From Perspicuibacillus lycopersici (lineage in GTDB: Bacteria > Bacillota > Bacilli > Bacillales > Caldibacillaceae), in assembly GCF_025660475.1 (NCBI RefSeq), contig NZ_JAOUSF010000003.1:1-64000 (forward strand): 64,000 bases of DNA, read 5' to 3'. The notes under the pieces were generated by a model. The model was not told the DNA's origin and searched no databases. It worked only from the letters and a program-made list of their open reading frames with translations. Both the position numbers and the translations under genes were made by a program. This document shows positions 24,780 through 34,723 of this stretch, one piece after another; position 1 is the stretch's first letter; every line of letters begins with the position of its first letter.

Positions 24780-24825
24780 GTACCTATAGACTGAAGTACT
24801 ATTTCGAATATCATTCTATAGGTAC
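24780..24825. terminator. hairpin between convergent genes
   Basis: GTACCTATAGA and TCTATAGGTAC form a perfect 11-bp stem over a 24-base loop. There is no T-run on either side, so termination is only a guess. Confidence 0.4.
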
Positions 24826-24855
24826 AAAGTAAGTTATCCTATTTTAACCGAAAAA

Positions 24856-25587
24856 TTAATACGCATCGCTTGCATATCGTTCCGAATGATAGCCTAATAA
24901 ATAATCACTAATCCCTTGCCCAATTAGCTGTCCAAATTGTTGTAGCTGATTTTTATCCTTTAATCGCTCGGCATCGTCCTCATTGGAAATAAAAGCAACT
25001 TCCACAATTACACTCGGCACCGTGTTATTCCGCAACACATTATAGCCACTATCCTTAACCCCCATTGGATTCAGTTCCGCTCCATTCGTTAAGACAGAAT
25101 AAATTTGCTCTGCCAGACGTTTGCTTTCTTCCGGATAAGGGTTGCTTGCATCTTCATATGGAACTTCATTATAATATACTTCGGTCCCATGTATACTTGG
25201 TAGTTCATTTGTATTGTTATGAATGGAAACAAAAATATCGGCATCATTTTTTTCACTAGCTTCTGACCGTTCCTCCAATGAAATTTCGCGATCATTTTTT
25301 CTTGTTAAGATTACCGTTGCCCCTTCCTCTTCTAAAAATCTTTTCGTATATTTTGAAATAACTAGATTTACCTCTTTTTCTATTAAATCATTGGCCATTG
25401 CGCCCGGATCCTTTCCTCCATGTCCAGGATCAAGCACCACGACTTTTCCTGCTAATGGTTCTGCCATTGCCAATTGTGAAACATCCAAATCCCTAGCAAC
25501 TTTCGGATTCCTATTATCCGCATTTGAAACGAAGGAACAGCCGGCTAACAAAACTAGTACAACAAGAAATACTAAAATTCTACGCAT
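24856..25587 (-). CDS. N-acetylmuramoyl-L-alanine amidase lipoprotein (Amidase_3)
   Basis: 243 aa. A type II lipoprotein signal (VLVLLAGC, Cys16) is followed by a zinc amidase domain. The zinc ligands and catalytic glutamates are visible: DPGHGG, the Glu of LIEKEVNL, SIHNN and VEVAFISN. The enzyme cleaves the lactyl-alanine bond of peptidoglycan. The length and single-domain form recall CwlD-type sporulation amidases, but the lipoprotein anchor argues for an extracytoplasmic cell-wall role. The gene stands alone. Confidence 0.9.
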   Translation of the reverse strand: MRRILVFLVVLVLLAGCSFVSNADNRNPKVARDLDVSQLAMAEPLAGKVVVLDPGHGGKDPGAMANDLIEKEVNLVISKYTKRFLEEEGATVILTRKNDREISLEERSEASEKNDADIFVSIHNNTNELPSIHGTEVYYNEVPYEDASNPYPEESKRLAEQIYSVLTNGAELNPMGVKDSGYNVLRNNTVPSVIVEVAFISNEDDAERLKDKNQLQQFGQLIGQGISDYLLGYHSERYASDAY

Positions 25588-25959
25588 TTATTACCCTCTT
25601 TCCTTGTGATTCTATTTATTTATTATACCGACATTTATTAAATAAATCGATTGAAAAGTCCCTATTATTTGAAATGTTTTTAAATCGTTCAACTGTCACA
25701 TAACTACATTTCTATGTAAAAATCCTTTACTAAACTTACGCATATTAAAGTCTGTATTTATTCAGTGGATAATTTTGGAGCACTCGACAAATAATACATG
25801 TACAATTGCATATACAACATGCATGAACCGCCGTTTATTAGGAGAACTTATAAATTTTCACTGTACTCTTTTAGATTGTCGTTATTGGAGAATGGCCGTT
25901 TTCTAAACGAATGTAACAACTTCAGAAAAAAATATTGTATGAATTGCTGAGCACTCTGA

Positions 25960-26070
25960 ATACACGTAGGTTCCCTACCCGTCCGAATGGATGCGTGGAG
26001 TAGATTCAGTTTGAGAGCTACTTTATAAAAAGCAACAAACGATACGAAAACAGCCTTGAAAAATGGCCAC
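25960..26070 (+). repeat. dispersed intergenic repeat, copy A
   Basis: Contains GATTCAGTTTG, then AAAAAGCAACAA, then ATACGAAAACAGCCTT. The same blocks in the same order occur at about 45,478-45,600. It lies in the 580-bp gap upstream of the germination operon. The rest of that gap (25,609-25,959) shows no gene. Confidence 0.5.
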
Positions 26071-26171
26071 TGACAGAATCCAATGGACTTCTAATCTCCT
26101 TTTCCAACAATCACTAGATACAAACGTAAATTTTAAATGGGGATATCTTCCTAAGATTGGAGCAAACAATA

Positions 26172-27515
26172 ATGAAGCAGCAATTTGAAAAATCTTTGGA
26201 ATCGATAAAGCTACTGTTAAAAACTAAGTTAAAATCCGATGATTTAATTAATCAACAATTGCATCGAGACAATCAATGCGTAGAGATCATTTATATAAAA
26301 AGTATATGTGACAGTCAAACCATTGATCTTAAAATCATGAAACCGTTCTTTGAAATCAATTCCATTGAAGCTTACGAAATGTACATACGTTCTTTACCTG
26401 AAAATAAATCCTATCAATCTGAGCAGGTAGCTATAAATAATCTGTTAAGAGGACATGTAGCAATATTTACTCCGACAAAGTGTATTTTTATTGATGTAAA
26501 AAAAATTGTTAACAACAATATTTTTGAAACAACGGTTGAGTCTACACTACAAGGACCAAAAAACGCATTAAGCGAAGATCTTGCTACTAATCTAAATTTG
26601 ATCAGACACAGGTATCATTTACAATCCCTTACTGTTGAGCTAAAAGCGGTATCACAAACTAATCTTCAACTGGCCTTACTTTTCGATAAATCAAAGGTTG
26701 ATTCCGAACTATTAGCTAAAGTACAAAAAAAATTAGCATCCATTGACAAACAAAAAATCGAATCGTCCGCACAGCTACAGCGGTATTTAAACAATCAAAA
26801 GAGAAGGTTATTTCCTACGATCATGATTACCGAAAGACCGGATCGAATTAGCTTTAACTTATTAAAGGGGAAAATAGCTGTTCTTATTGAAGGAAGTCAA
26901 TTTGCATTAATCATTCCATCCGTATTTTTTGACTTTATGAGTTCGATGGATGATAAGTACCAGTCGTATTGGGTAACGAAATCTTTGGTCATTCTACGCT
27001 ATACCGGACTTTTTATAAGTACCTTTCTTCCCGGACTCTATGTTGCATTTTCTGCCTTTAATCCAGAAGTTCTCCGTGTTCAGCTCACGCTATCGATTTC
27101 TGGTAGTAGAATGTCTGTGCCGTTTCCTGCATATCTCGAAGTTTTATTTATGCTGTTAATGATGGAAATGCTAGTGGAAGCATCGATTCGCTTACCAAAA
27201 TCCATTGGCTCAACAGCAACAACAGTTGGCGGGTTAATTTTAGGACAGGCAGCTACCCAGGCAGGATTGGTTTCCAATATTATGATTATTATTGTTGCTG
27301 CAGTTGCCATTTCTAATTTTGTTGTACCAATCAATGAAATGGGCTTTTCCTTTCGAGTCGTCAAATATGTTTTACTCCTAATATCTACTTTATTTGGTTT
27401 AATTGGCATTATTTTCGGATTCGTCGCATTGCTAATTTATTTAGTTCATTTAGAAAGCTTTGGCCAGCCATATTTAAAATTGTTCATTCAAGATACAACG
27501 GATAAAAATTTATAG
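26172..27515 (+). CDS. spore germination receptor subunit A (GerA family)
   Basis: 447 aa from ATG 26172 (GGAG 9 nt upstream; an in-frame TTG at 26157 overlaps it). The A subunit of a nutrient germinant receptor has a large N-terminal cytoplasmic domain (about residues 1-245) and a C-terminal membrane domain of five to six helices. Family blocks NLIRHRYHLQSLTVE, GSRMSVPFPAYLEV and GGLILGQAATQAGLVS are present. It is first in a GerA-GerB-GerC operon and acts in the spore inner membrane. Paralogue choice (gerA, gerK, gerB type) cannot be made. Confidence 0.93.
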   Translation: MKQQFEKSLESIKLLLKTKLKSDDLINQQLHRDNQCVEIIYIKSICDSQTIDLKIMKPFFEINSIEAYEMYIRSLPENKSYQSEQVAINNLLRGHVAIFTPTKCIFIDVKKIVNNNIFETTVESTLQGPKNALSEDLATNLNLIRHRYHLQSLTVELKAVSQTNLQLALLFDKSKVDSELLAKVQKKLASIDKQKIESSAQLQRYLNNQKRRLFPTIMITERPDRISFNLLKGKIAVLIEGSQFALIIPSVFFDFMSSMDDKYQSYWVTKSLVILRYTGLFISTFLPGLYVAFSAFNPEVLRVQLTLSISGSRMSVPFPAYLEVLFMLLMMEMLVEASIRLPKSIGSTATTVGGLILGQAATQAGLVSNIMIIIVAAVAISNFVVPINEMGFSFRVVKYVLLLISTLFGLIGIIFGFVALLIYLVHLESFGQPYLKLFIQDTTDKNL

Positions 27516-27546
27516 AGAGATTTTTCCAAGGGAAGGAGGCTCTATG

Positions 27547-28635
27547 ATGAAGAGATACTTTTATTATTTGGTTTTTGTCCATATGCTTGTAAACGGTATT
27601 GGGCATACCCCGCGCCAATTAATTGAAAATCGGTTTCACGGGTCGGTTCTAGCTATTTTCATTGCACCCTTTATCGGCTTATTCTTTATGTACATATTTA
27701 GTAAAGCTTTATCAAAATTTCCAAAAGCAGGTCTTCCCGAAATTTTACATCAATCATTACCAAGGTGGCTAGCCTCTATCCTGCTTATCCATTTTTCCAT
27801 TGCCTGGTTATTTGCTGCTCTGGATAGGCTAGTCTCCTTTTCCTTTATTATTAAGCGGTTTGTTAACCCCGATATGCCAATTATCGTCATCCAAATTGGA
27901 ATTATTTTCGTTGTCGGTATGGGGGCTTTGCTTAAAACAGAAAAAATTTTATATTTACTAGAAATGCTACTCGTCATTAATGTTTTATTCATTATTTTTA
28001 TATTTTTTAAAGCTTACACCAATCCTTTATTAAGCTGGAAGGACATAATGGCTGCAGGGACTTTTATTAAAGAGCCGCCAAATTTAATTTCTCTTTCGGC
28101 AGCCACCTATATCTTTTCCGGCTATATCAACATGGTGGTATTTAATCGAGTGTGTCACAATGTTCTAACATGGAAAAAAAACCTCTTTTTAGGAATATTA
28201 GGGTTTGTAAATCTATGTACGATTCTTTTTATCCCGATAGGATATCATGGAATAGATGTAGTGGATGATTTTACCTATCCTTGGGTATCTACAGCAGATG
28301 CTTTGCGGATGGAATTTGGCTTTATTGAAAGAGCTGTATTTCTCTATATCTTTATATATATTAGTATCTCGATTGGAAGTGTAATTGTCCTTTGGCATAC
28401 CATTTCAGAGCTATTAAAGGGTCTATTTAAAATATCTAAGAAAAAGCCAAATATCCAAAAAAAATTATCCGTAGTCTTCATTTGCCTATTCGGAATATTA
28501 ACTATTGTAAGCGGACAAATGGTGGATGAAATATTTCTTTATAAAACTAGTACATATTGGTACAACATAAGGATGATAAGTGAGTACTTGCTAGTTTTTC
28601 TCGTGTATATCCTCGCAAGGAGGAAAAAAGCATGA
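27547..28635 (+). CDS. spore germination receptor subunit B (GerB/APC family)
   Basis: 362 aa from ATG 27547 (GGAAGGAGG 7 nt upstream; the adjacent ATG 27544 is possible). An integral membrane protein with ten helices of the amino acid-polyamine-organocation fold. This subunit forms the germinant-binding site of Ger receptors. It begins 31 bp after the A subunit, and its stop overlaps the start of the C subunit (ATGA). It lacks any obvious truncation. Confidence 0.92.
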   Translation: MKRYFYYLVFVHMLVNGIGHTPRQLIENRFHGSVLAIFIAPFIGLFFMYIFSKALSKFPKAGLPEILHQSLPRWLASILLIHFSIAWLFAALDRLVSFSFIIKRFVNPDMPIIVIQIGIIFVVGMGALLKTEKILYLLEMLLVINVLFIIFIFFKAYTNPLLSWKDIMAAGTFIKEPPNLISLSAATYIFSGYINMVVFNRVCHNVLTWKKNLFLGILGFVNLCTILFIPIGYHGIDVVDDFTYPWVSTADALRMEFGFIERAVFLYIFIYISISIGSVIVLWHTISELLKGLFKISKKKPNIQKKLSVVFICLFGILTIVSGQMVDEIFLYKTSTYWYNIRMISEYLLVFLVYILARRKKA

Positions 28636-29738
28636 AAATCCAAGCGAAAAGAAGTATATTACTTGCTCTTAGTCTACTTTTACTTTTAGGGGGATGCGGA
28701 TATAAGGATCTCGATAAACGTTTTTTCGTTGTAGGTATTGGTGTAGATAAAGTAGAAAATAAGGAGAACGTGTATAAAATTACATTAAAACTCGCCGTAC
28801 CAAGTGCAGATATTATAAAGGGTTCCAGTGAATTTGAAATCATTACTGAGGAAGCAGAGACGATTGCAGAAGCAGTACGAATTCTAAAATCTAAAGTTGA
28901 TAAAGAGCTTGATTTTGGTCATGCGAAAATCATAATTTTAGGAGAATCCGTAACAGATGAAGATATTACAAGCTTACTGTATTGGTTCGTAAGAAGAAGA
29001 GATATTCAAAAAATCGCATGGATGGCAGTTGGAGATCCGTCAGCAGAAGAGGTTTTAAAAGGAAAGACAAAATCCGAACGTATTCCCTCTAACTCCTTAT
29101 TTCTTTCCTTTGGTAGAAGCGGAACAGAGTCGGCATATATTATTTCTAAATACCTTTTTCAATTTCGAAGAGAATTATTTAATACAGGTAGAAATGCAGT
29201 ATTACCCGTTATCCAAGCACCGAAGGACGACTTATTCGAAATCAATCAAGCAATTGTTTTTAATGATGACCGGAAGCAGGAAATGAAACTGAATAGTGCT
29301 GAAACAAGATTATTAAATGTATTAAATAATACAATTGATAAAATAGATGTAAAAGTAAATAAGGAAGATCAATACTTTATCATTGCAACCGAAAGTATAT
29401 CCGTTCATTACAAGATTGTGGAAGGACACGAGAAATCACCTGAACTACGAGTAGATTTAAAATTAACCGGTATTCTTGAGGAAGCGAAACAGCGTCTGTT
29501 CGAAAATAAAATGGAATATTACGGAAAGATTGCATCAATCGATATCAAAAATGAAATCGAGAAATTACTTGTGAAATTCCAAGAAGCAAATGTAGACCCA
29601 CTAGGTTTTGGCTTACTATACCAAGCAACACATTTCCAAAACGATACAGAAATGAAGGAGTGGCAAGAATTATACCCATCACTAAAAATCGATGTACATG
29701 TAGATACTGAATTAGAAGGAGTGGGGTTAGTTAAATAA
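28632..29738 (+). CDS. spore germination lipoprotein, subunit C (Ger(x)C family)
   Basis: 368 aa with a lipoprotein signal ending LLLLGGC (Cys21 or so). Ger(x)C proteins are lipid-anchored on the outer face of the spore inner membrane and complete the receptor. The family opening CGYKDLDKRFFVVGIGVDK is typical. The ATG overlaps the stop of subunit B by 4 bp, a sign of translational coupling. It is followed after 45 bp by an additional gene not normally part of such operons. Confidence 0.93.
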   Translation: MKIQAKRSILLALSLLLLLGGCGYKDLDKRFFVVGIGVDKVENKENVYKITLKLAVPSADIIKGSSEFEIITEEAETIAEAVRILKSKVDKELDFGHAKIIILGESVTDEDITSLLYWFVRRRDIQKIAWMAVGDPSAEEVLKGKTKSERIPSNSLFLSFGRSGTESAYIISKYLFQFRRELFNTGRNAVLPVIQAPKDDLFEINQAIVFNDDRKQEMKLNSAETRLLNVLNNTIDKIDVKVNKEDQYFIIATESISVHYKIVEGHEKSPELRVDLKLTGILEEAKQRLFENKMEYYGKIASIDIKNEIEKLLVKFQEANVDPLGFGLLYQATHFQNDTEMKEWQELYPSLKIDVHVDTELEGVGLVK

Positions 29739-29783
29739 CTTCCCCCTTCCATGATTCACGAAAGCATAGATGCGGAGGATTAA

Positions 29784-30377
29784 ATGAATAAACTTTTTCT
29801 ATTTCTATACCTATTATCGAATCGACATGGCGATTTTGACCAAAATCCAGAATCAAATCTGCCACAATATCATGAGAAACGCTCATCATTTTCCCGTGAA
29901 AAGAAAGGGATGAATGGTAAGCTACTTTTCTTCTCCCTCCTGCTTCTTCTTACCCATCCGATTCATTCGTTTGCTATTGCAAGCGAGCTCGAGGAAAATT
30001 ATCGCTATTTTGGCGTAAACGCAATCGTTCATCAGGCTGGAGAAAGTGATTATTATGAAGTGCAAACAAATGGAGATAGCGAAAAGGAAGGGTTTGTATT
30101 TACCATCAATCATCCTGGAACAGGGGATAATTTCCAACTCACATTACAATTAAAAGGAGACAGCAGTGTTATTTTATTGATAGAAGAAACTAATAGGAAA
30201 GGAAAATACTTAAAAGAATTCCAATCCCCTTCTATTCAGCTTACGGATGATTGGAAGCAATATACGCAAGAATTGGCATTGGATGAAAATACGAAGCAAA
30301 TGGATGTTATGGTATTGACAAGTCAAAAGCAAAAAAGTAATTTTTCCTTTCGAAATATTTCCGTAACAATCGATTAA
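29784..30377 (+). CDS. secreted or spore-envelope protein of unknown function, fourth gene of the ger operon
   Basis: 197 aa, GGAGG 5 nt before the ATG. A 42-residue hydrophilic leader (rich in Asn, Ser and Arg after a short hydrophobic start) precedes a second hydrophobic, signal-like segment (KLLFFSLLLLLTHPIHSFAIA). A beta-rich domain of about 125 residues then follows, with alternating strands (FQLTLQLKGDSSVILLIEE) like a small jelly-roll carbohydrate-binding module. It is 45 bp after gerC on the same strand, so it is probably cotranscribed. No known family is recognised. Confidence 0.7.
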   Translation: MNKLFLFLYLLSNRHGDFDQNPESNLPQYHEKRSSFSREKKGMNGKLLFFSLLLLLTHPIHSFAIASELEENYRYFGVNAIVHQAGESDYYEVQTNGDSEKEGFVFTINHPGTGDNFQLTLQLKGDSSVILLIEETNRKGKYLKEFQSPSIQLTDDWKQYTQELALDENTKQMDVMVLTSQKQKSNFSFRNISVTID

Positions 30378-30422
30378 AGGCAATAGTGTCTGCTACTATC
30401 TTTTTGATTCTTGTAAAAAACC

Positions 30423-30462
30423 GCAGAGTGACTTGGGGAAATGGCGCAATCAGTCACTCTGC
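30423..30462 (-). terminator. intrinsic terminator after the SDR gene
   Basis: GCAGAGTGACT and AGTCACTCTGC form a perfect 11-bp stem. On the minus strand it is followed by GGTTTTTTAC. Confidence 0.75.
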
Positions 30463-30548
30463 AGATACATTTGTTCGAAAAGAGTGTCATTCAAATATTT
30501 TATTGTTCTTCAGTATGTAATCTGCATTGCCTTCATCAGTGCCAATTT

Positions 30549-31385
30549 CTAGTTTCCTTTTACAGATAATTTTTTCTTCACAATTCCTTCAATCCAGCTC
30601 CAAGGAAATATCCGTTTAAAAACCGACAAGGACCGTGCACCTTTTCCGACTGGATAGCGAAATTTTGGTTTTTCCATTCCACATATTTTTACAATTAGTT
30701 GTGCCACTTCCTGTGGGTTTGCTCCCCCATTTTTTGATTTCATTGCTTCATTCAATATATTGTTCTGATAATCTGGTCGGTCTGCTTCAATGTTTATATT
30801 TTCCAGCCCTTTTTCCCAAATCTTCGTTTGATAGGATGCTGGCTCTACTAAGGAGACCCAAATATTTGCAGGCCGTAATTCTAAGCGAAGGCTTTCACTT
30901 AATCCTTCTAACGCAAATTTTGAAGAAGTATACGGAGATAACCCAGGAAATCCAAAAAACCCACTAATACTACTCATCATAATAAGTTTTCCTCCGCCAC
31001 CCTTTTGTAAAAGCGGTAAAAAGTTTTTGGTTACTTGAATTGGTCCAAATACATTAGTAGCAAATTGATTATGCCAATCAGTTGCCTCTAGTTCTTCAAA
31101 AAAGCCAGCATGACAATAGCCCGCGTTATTGATGAGAATATCCAGCTTTCCAAACCTCTCCTCAATTTCACGGGGAACTGTCGCAATATGTTGCTGATTG
31201 GTTACATCAAGTTTTACAAAATGTATGAGGGAATCGACTCGCTCTCGTTTTGCAATAGACTGTAAGTCATACCGTTTATCTAAATCTCTCATCGTGGCAA
31301 TTACCTGATACCCTGCTTTCGCTAGCGCAAGTGTTGTTAGCATTCCAAATCCACTACTCGTTCCTGTAATTAGCACTGTTTTCAC
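30549..31385 (-). CDS. SDR-family oxidoreductase
   Basis: 278 aa from GTG 31385, with AAGGAAGGG 6 nt upstream, giving the normal SDR start MKTVLITGTSSGFG; the alternative ATG 31403 has a poorer site. NAD(P) motif TGTSSGFG, NNAG (ILINNAGYCHAG), catalytic Ser (MSSISG) and Tyr-x3-Lys (YTSSKFAL) are all present. The C terminus is basic and extended. It resembles the oxidoreductases of the YqjQ/DltE type. It lies downstream of the tad operon on the same strand, but a 69-bp gap with a GC-rich hairpin suggests separate transcription. Confidence 0.88.
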   Translation of the reverse strand: MKTVLITGTSSGFGMLTTLALAKAGYQVIATMRDLDKRYDLQSIAKRERVDSLIHFVKLDVTNQQHIATVPREIEERFGKLDILINNAGYCHAGFFEELEATDWHNQFATNVFGPIQVTKNFLPLLQKGGGGKLIMMSSISGFFGFPGLSPYTSSKFALEGLSESLRLELRPANIWVSLVEPASYQTKIWEKGLENINIEADRPDYQNNILNEAMKSKNGGANPQEVAQLIVKICGMEKPKFRYPVGKGARSLSVFKRIFPWSWIEGIVKKKLSVKGN

Positions 31386-31454
31386 GAATTTCCCTTCCTT
31401 CATTCCCCGGCAATTGGCCGGGAAAACACTTGTTTAAAATGATCCGAATACAAA

Positions 31455-32387
31455 TTATAAAAACTGTGTTACTAAGTTAATAACAATTGGTCCTAGAAGG
31501 ACAATGAACAATGTCGGAAAGATAAATAGTACCATCGGAATCAGCATTTTCACTGGTGCTTTCATCGCTTTTTCTTTTGCTGTAAATCGTTGTTTTTCGC
31601 GGATTCGCTCTGTTTGAGTGCGTAACACCTTTGTCATCCCAATCCCCATTTGGTCTGCTTGAATAAGCGAATTCATTACACTTTTAAAAAATTCGGAATG
31701 GACACGATCACGCAAGTCTGTAAATGCTTGTTTTCTTGACTTCCCTAGTTTCATATCATCTAAAGCAGAAAGAAATTCTGTCGATAAAGGTGAATCCATT
31801 TGCAAGGAAACTTTTCGCAACGCCCCATCTAAACCCATTCCAGCTTCAAGTGAGACATTTAACATATCAAAAAAATCTGGCATTGACTTATCTATTAACT
31901 TCGTCCGCTGATTGCTTTTTGCAGTTAAATAATAGTTCATATAAAAATATACGAATACTGCAATGAAAAACGAATAAAGTATAATTTGACCAATTTTATT
32001 CCCTGATGGTATAAATAATACCGTAAATAAGAGGAATAAGCCAAGCGGCAACAATATTTGTAATAACAGAAAATCCCCTGCCGATAAACCAAATGGATGT
32101 CCTGCAGCTTGCAGTTTTTTTTCTAATTGCTCTAGCTTATTTTTCGGCATTTTTCCAATCGTAAATAAGCGTAATTTTTCCACTAACGGTAATAGGAAAC
32201 GTGCATAAAAGGAGCGATTGGTTTCCTCTTCTTCTCCTTCTACAAACTGCTTATCTGTTGCACTCGTATAAAATGGCGCAAGTCTTCTATTCATCTCCAT
32301 TTTATTTTTCCATAGCCGATTCATTAATAAGAAGGAGAGGAAAGTAAAAAATAGGAAGGATGTGACCCATAAAATTAAGAATAGCAT
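31455..32387 (-). CDS. tadC: Tad pilus membrane protein TadC (T2SS F domain)
   Basis: 310 aa. An inner-membrane platform protein with the type II secretion F domain. One N-terminal helix, a cytoplasmic domain with SMPDFFDMLNVSLEAGMGLDGAL, and C-terminal helices can be seen (KMLIPMVLFIFPTLFIVLLG). TadB and TadC together form the platform for the TadA ATPase. It is the last gene of the pilus operon, 3 bp after tadB. Confidence 0.92.
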   Translation of the reverse strand: MLFLILWVTSFLFFTFLSFLLMNRLWKNKMEMNRRLAPFYTSATDKQFVEGEEEETNRSFYARFLLPLVEKLRLFTIGKMPKNKLEQLEKKLQAAGHPFGLSAGDFLLLQILLPLGLFLLFTVLFIPSGNKIGQIILYSFFIAVFVYFYMNYYLTAKSNQRTKLIDKSMPDFFDMLNVSLEAGMGLDGALRKVSLQMDSPLSTEFLSALDDMKLGKSRKQAFTDLRDRVHSEFFKSVMNSLIQADQMGIGMTKVLRTQTERIREKQRFTAKEKAMKAPVKMLIPMVLFIFPTLFIVLLGPIVINLVTQFL

Positions 32388-32390
32388 TAT

Positions 32391-33356
32391 CTACACCTCA
32401 ATTGTCACGATTTTCTTAATAAATAACCAGCCTAACAATCCAGAAGTAACTCCGATCCCAAGTAAAACATATCCTAACGGGTGGGAAAATAACGGCTGAA
32501 AGTATTCTGGATTCATGAGATTTAATGCAAGCCCGATAAATACCGGAAGTAATGTGATAACAAGTGCTGACATTCTTCCTTGAGAGGTCAATGCCTTTAG
32601 TTCATCCTTTAGCCGAATTCGTTCGGATATCGTGTCTTGGATGGTATCTAATATTTGTGCAAGGTTTCCTCCTGTAGTCCGTTGTACTAATACTGCAGTT
32701 ACCATAATCTCTAAATCTTTATTTGGTAAACGGTTCAACATATTTTCAAATGCATCTTCCATCGTAATTCCAAGATTTATTTCTTTTATCGTTAATTGAA
32801 ATTCCTTACCAAGTGGATCGGATATTTCTTTAGAAACAGTGTTCATTGCTTGCATAAAGCTAAATCCTGATTTTAACGCATTTGTCATCGTCTCTAAAAC
32901 TTGTGGCAGTTGTTTCGCACTTGCTTCTAATCGTTTTTTCCTTTTCTGATTCACATATAGTGTTGGAATTTGCCAGCCAATGAATGCAACTACTAATGCA
33001 AAAATAAACGATAAACCAATAAACATCGTAATGATAAAGCTGCTACCCATTACGACAATTTTAATAGTAATAAATTCTTCTACAGATAAAGGAATATTTG
33101 CTGTTTGTAGCTTTTCTTCCAGTTTTCGATGTTTAGACTCTGATGCTTTAAAATTTTTTGCAATCCTCTCGATCAAGCTCTTCCATGTTAATGGCTTCTT
33201 TTTCTCATTGCCGAGATTGTCTACTGAACTTACATTCCGGTTATCTTTCGAAATAAATTTCTCTACTCGTTTCTTTACCTTTGCATTTTTTCTAGTAAAA
33301 TAGGAAGCTATGATTACAAAACATATCGTCGATACAAAAAATACTAAAATAGCCAT
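32391..33356 (-). CDS. tadB: Tad pilus membrane protein TadB (T2SS F domain)
   Basis: 321 aa. A paralogue of TadC with an N-terminal helix, a basic cytoplasmic linker, two central helices (VVMGSSFIITMFIGLSFIFA) and the F-domain signature LPQVLETMTNALKSGFSFMQ. Another helix pair closes the C terminus. It follows tadA by 6 bp and precedes tadC by 3 bp. The size is normal. Confidence 0.92.
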   Translation of the reverse strand: MAILVFFVSTICFVIIASYFTRKNAKVKKRVEKFISKDNRNVSSVDNLGNEKKKPLTWKSLIERIAKNFKASESKHRKLEEKLQTANIPLSVEEFITIKIVVMGSSFIITMFIGLSFIFALVVAFIGWQIPTLYVNQKRKKRLEASAKQLPQVLETMTNALKSGFSFMQAMNTVSKEISDPLGKEFQLTIKEINLGITMEDAFENMLNRLPNKDLEIMVTAVLVQRTTGGNLAQILDTIQDTISERIRLKDELKALTSQGRMSALVITLLPVFIGLALNLMNPEYFQPLFSHPLGYVLLGIGVTSGLLGWLFIKKIVTIEV

Positions 33357-33362
33357 GCTTTA

Positions 33363-34712
33363 TCACTCTCCCATAAACAAGCTGCCAGGAAGCTCAAATC
33401 CATATTGCTCTAATTTTTCTGAGCAGTATGGTCTAATTCCGGTAGCGGCATGCTTGCCGACGACTTTCCCTTCACTTGTTGTTCCCGTTTGGTTAAAAGT
33501 AAATAAATCTTGCAAAACAATCGTGTCGCCTTCCATCCCAATCACTTCGGTAATATTTACAATCTTTCTACTACCATCCTTTAATCTCGATTGTTGAATA
33601 ATAATATCAACAGCACCTGCAATCTGTTCACGAATCGCTCGAATAGGCAAGTCCATTCCAGCCATTAATACCATTGTTTCCAGTCTTGAAAGCATTTCAC
33701 GTGGCGAATTGGAGTGACCGGTTGCAAGGGAGCCATCATGGCCGGTATTCATAGCCTGGAGCATATCTAGTGCTTCACCACCACGAACCTCCCCAATAAT
33801 AATTCGATCCGGACGCATCCGCAACGAGTTTTTCACTAAATCACGAATCGTAATTGCGCCTTTCCCTTCAATATTTGGTGGTCTTGTTTCCAATGAGACG
33901 ATATGATCCTGTAATAGCTGGAGCTCTGCAGCATCTTCAATCGTTACGATTCGCTCATCATGTGGAATAAACGAGGATAAAACATTTAATAAACTCGTTT
34001 TCCCACTACCTGTACCACCACTAATAAAGATGTTTAGCCGTGCCTTAACACACGCATCTAAAAAGCTCGCCATATCTTCCGTTAATGAATGAAAATTAAT
34101 CAAATCATTCATTTGTAATCGATTTTGTGGGAATTTCCGAATCGTTATCGACGGACCTACTAGTGATAACGGTGGAATAATCGCATTCACCCTTGACCCA
34201 TCTGGTAGTCTTGCATCTACCATCGGACTGCTTTCATCAATTCTTCTACCTAAAGGCGAAACAATTTTTTGGATAATTTGGATGACATGGTCATCATCAC
34301 GGAAAAAGTAATCCGTCAAGACGAGCTTCCCTTTTTTCTCTACATAAATTTGGTAAGGACCGTTCACCATTATTTCTGATACGTCGGGATCATTTAACAA
34401 TGTCGTAATCGGACCATACCCAATCAACTCATTTGCAACCATATTAATTAGTTCTTTTTTTCCTTCAAATGTTAAACGATCGCTTTTATCATTTAAAAAT
34501 TTCATCGCTTCCGTTTCAATTAATATCATTTGCTCTTCATCTGAAAGTTCTGGAAGCTTTTTTAATTCATTTATTAAATGGTTTTGCAGGGCAATTTTTA
34601 ATTCTGATTCTTGTGGTTTTCTTCCGTTCTTATTAGATCCTGCACTTGTTTGCATAGTACCTGGCGGTGCAGCCGATGTATTGATTTCATGAATCCGACT
34701 AAGTAATGACAT
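33363..34712 (-). CDS. tadA: Tad pilus assembly ATPase TadA/CpaF
   Basis: 449 aa. Secretion ATPase of the VirB11/PulE family that powers pilin polymerisation. Walker [13 protein letters not shown], the Asp box ([13 protein letters not shown]), Walker B/His box ([19 protein letters not shown] and [13 protein letters not shown]) are intact. The N-terminal domain carries [18 protein letters not shown], typical of CpaF. As one bidirectional-type ATPase and no retraction ATPase is present, it may serve both extension and retraction, as in other Tad systems. Confidence 0.95.
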   Translation of the reverse strand: MSLLSRIHEINTSAAPPGTMQTSAGSNKNGRKPQESELKIALQNHLINELKKLPELSDEEQMILIETEAMKFLNDKSDRLTFEGKKELINMVANELIGYGPITTLLNDPDVSEIMVNGPYQIYVEKKGKLVLTDYFFRDDDHVIQIIQKIVSPLGRRIDESSPMVDARLPDGSRVNAIIPPLSLVGPSITIRKFPQNRLQMNDLINFHSLTEDMASFLDACVKARLNIFISGGTGSGKTSLLNVLSSFIPHDERIVTIEDAAELQLLQDHIVSLETRPPNIEGKGAITIRDLVKNSLRMRPDRIIIGEVRGGEALDMLQAMNTGHDGSLATGHSNSPREMLSRLETMVLMAGMDLPIRAIREQIAGAVDIIIQQSRLKDGSRKIVNITEVIGMEGDTIVLQDLFTFNQTGTTSEGKVVGKHAATGIRPYCSEKLEQYGFELPGSLFMGE

Positions 34713-34723
34713 GTTTTCCCTCC

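Noticed and set aside
31404..31454. GC-rich hairpin (CCCGGC/GCCGGG) after tadC as the operon terminator
   Set aside because: The stem is real, but no T-run follows on the minus strand and it overlaps the leader of the SDR gene, so its role is unclear.
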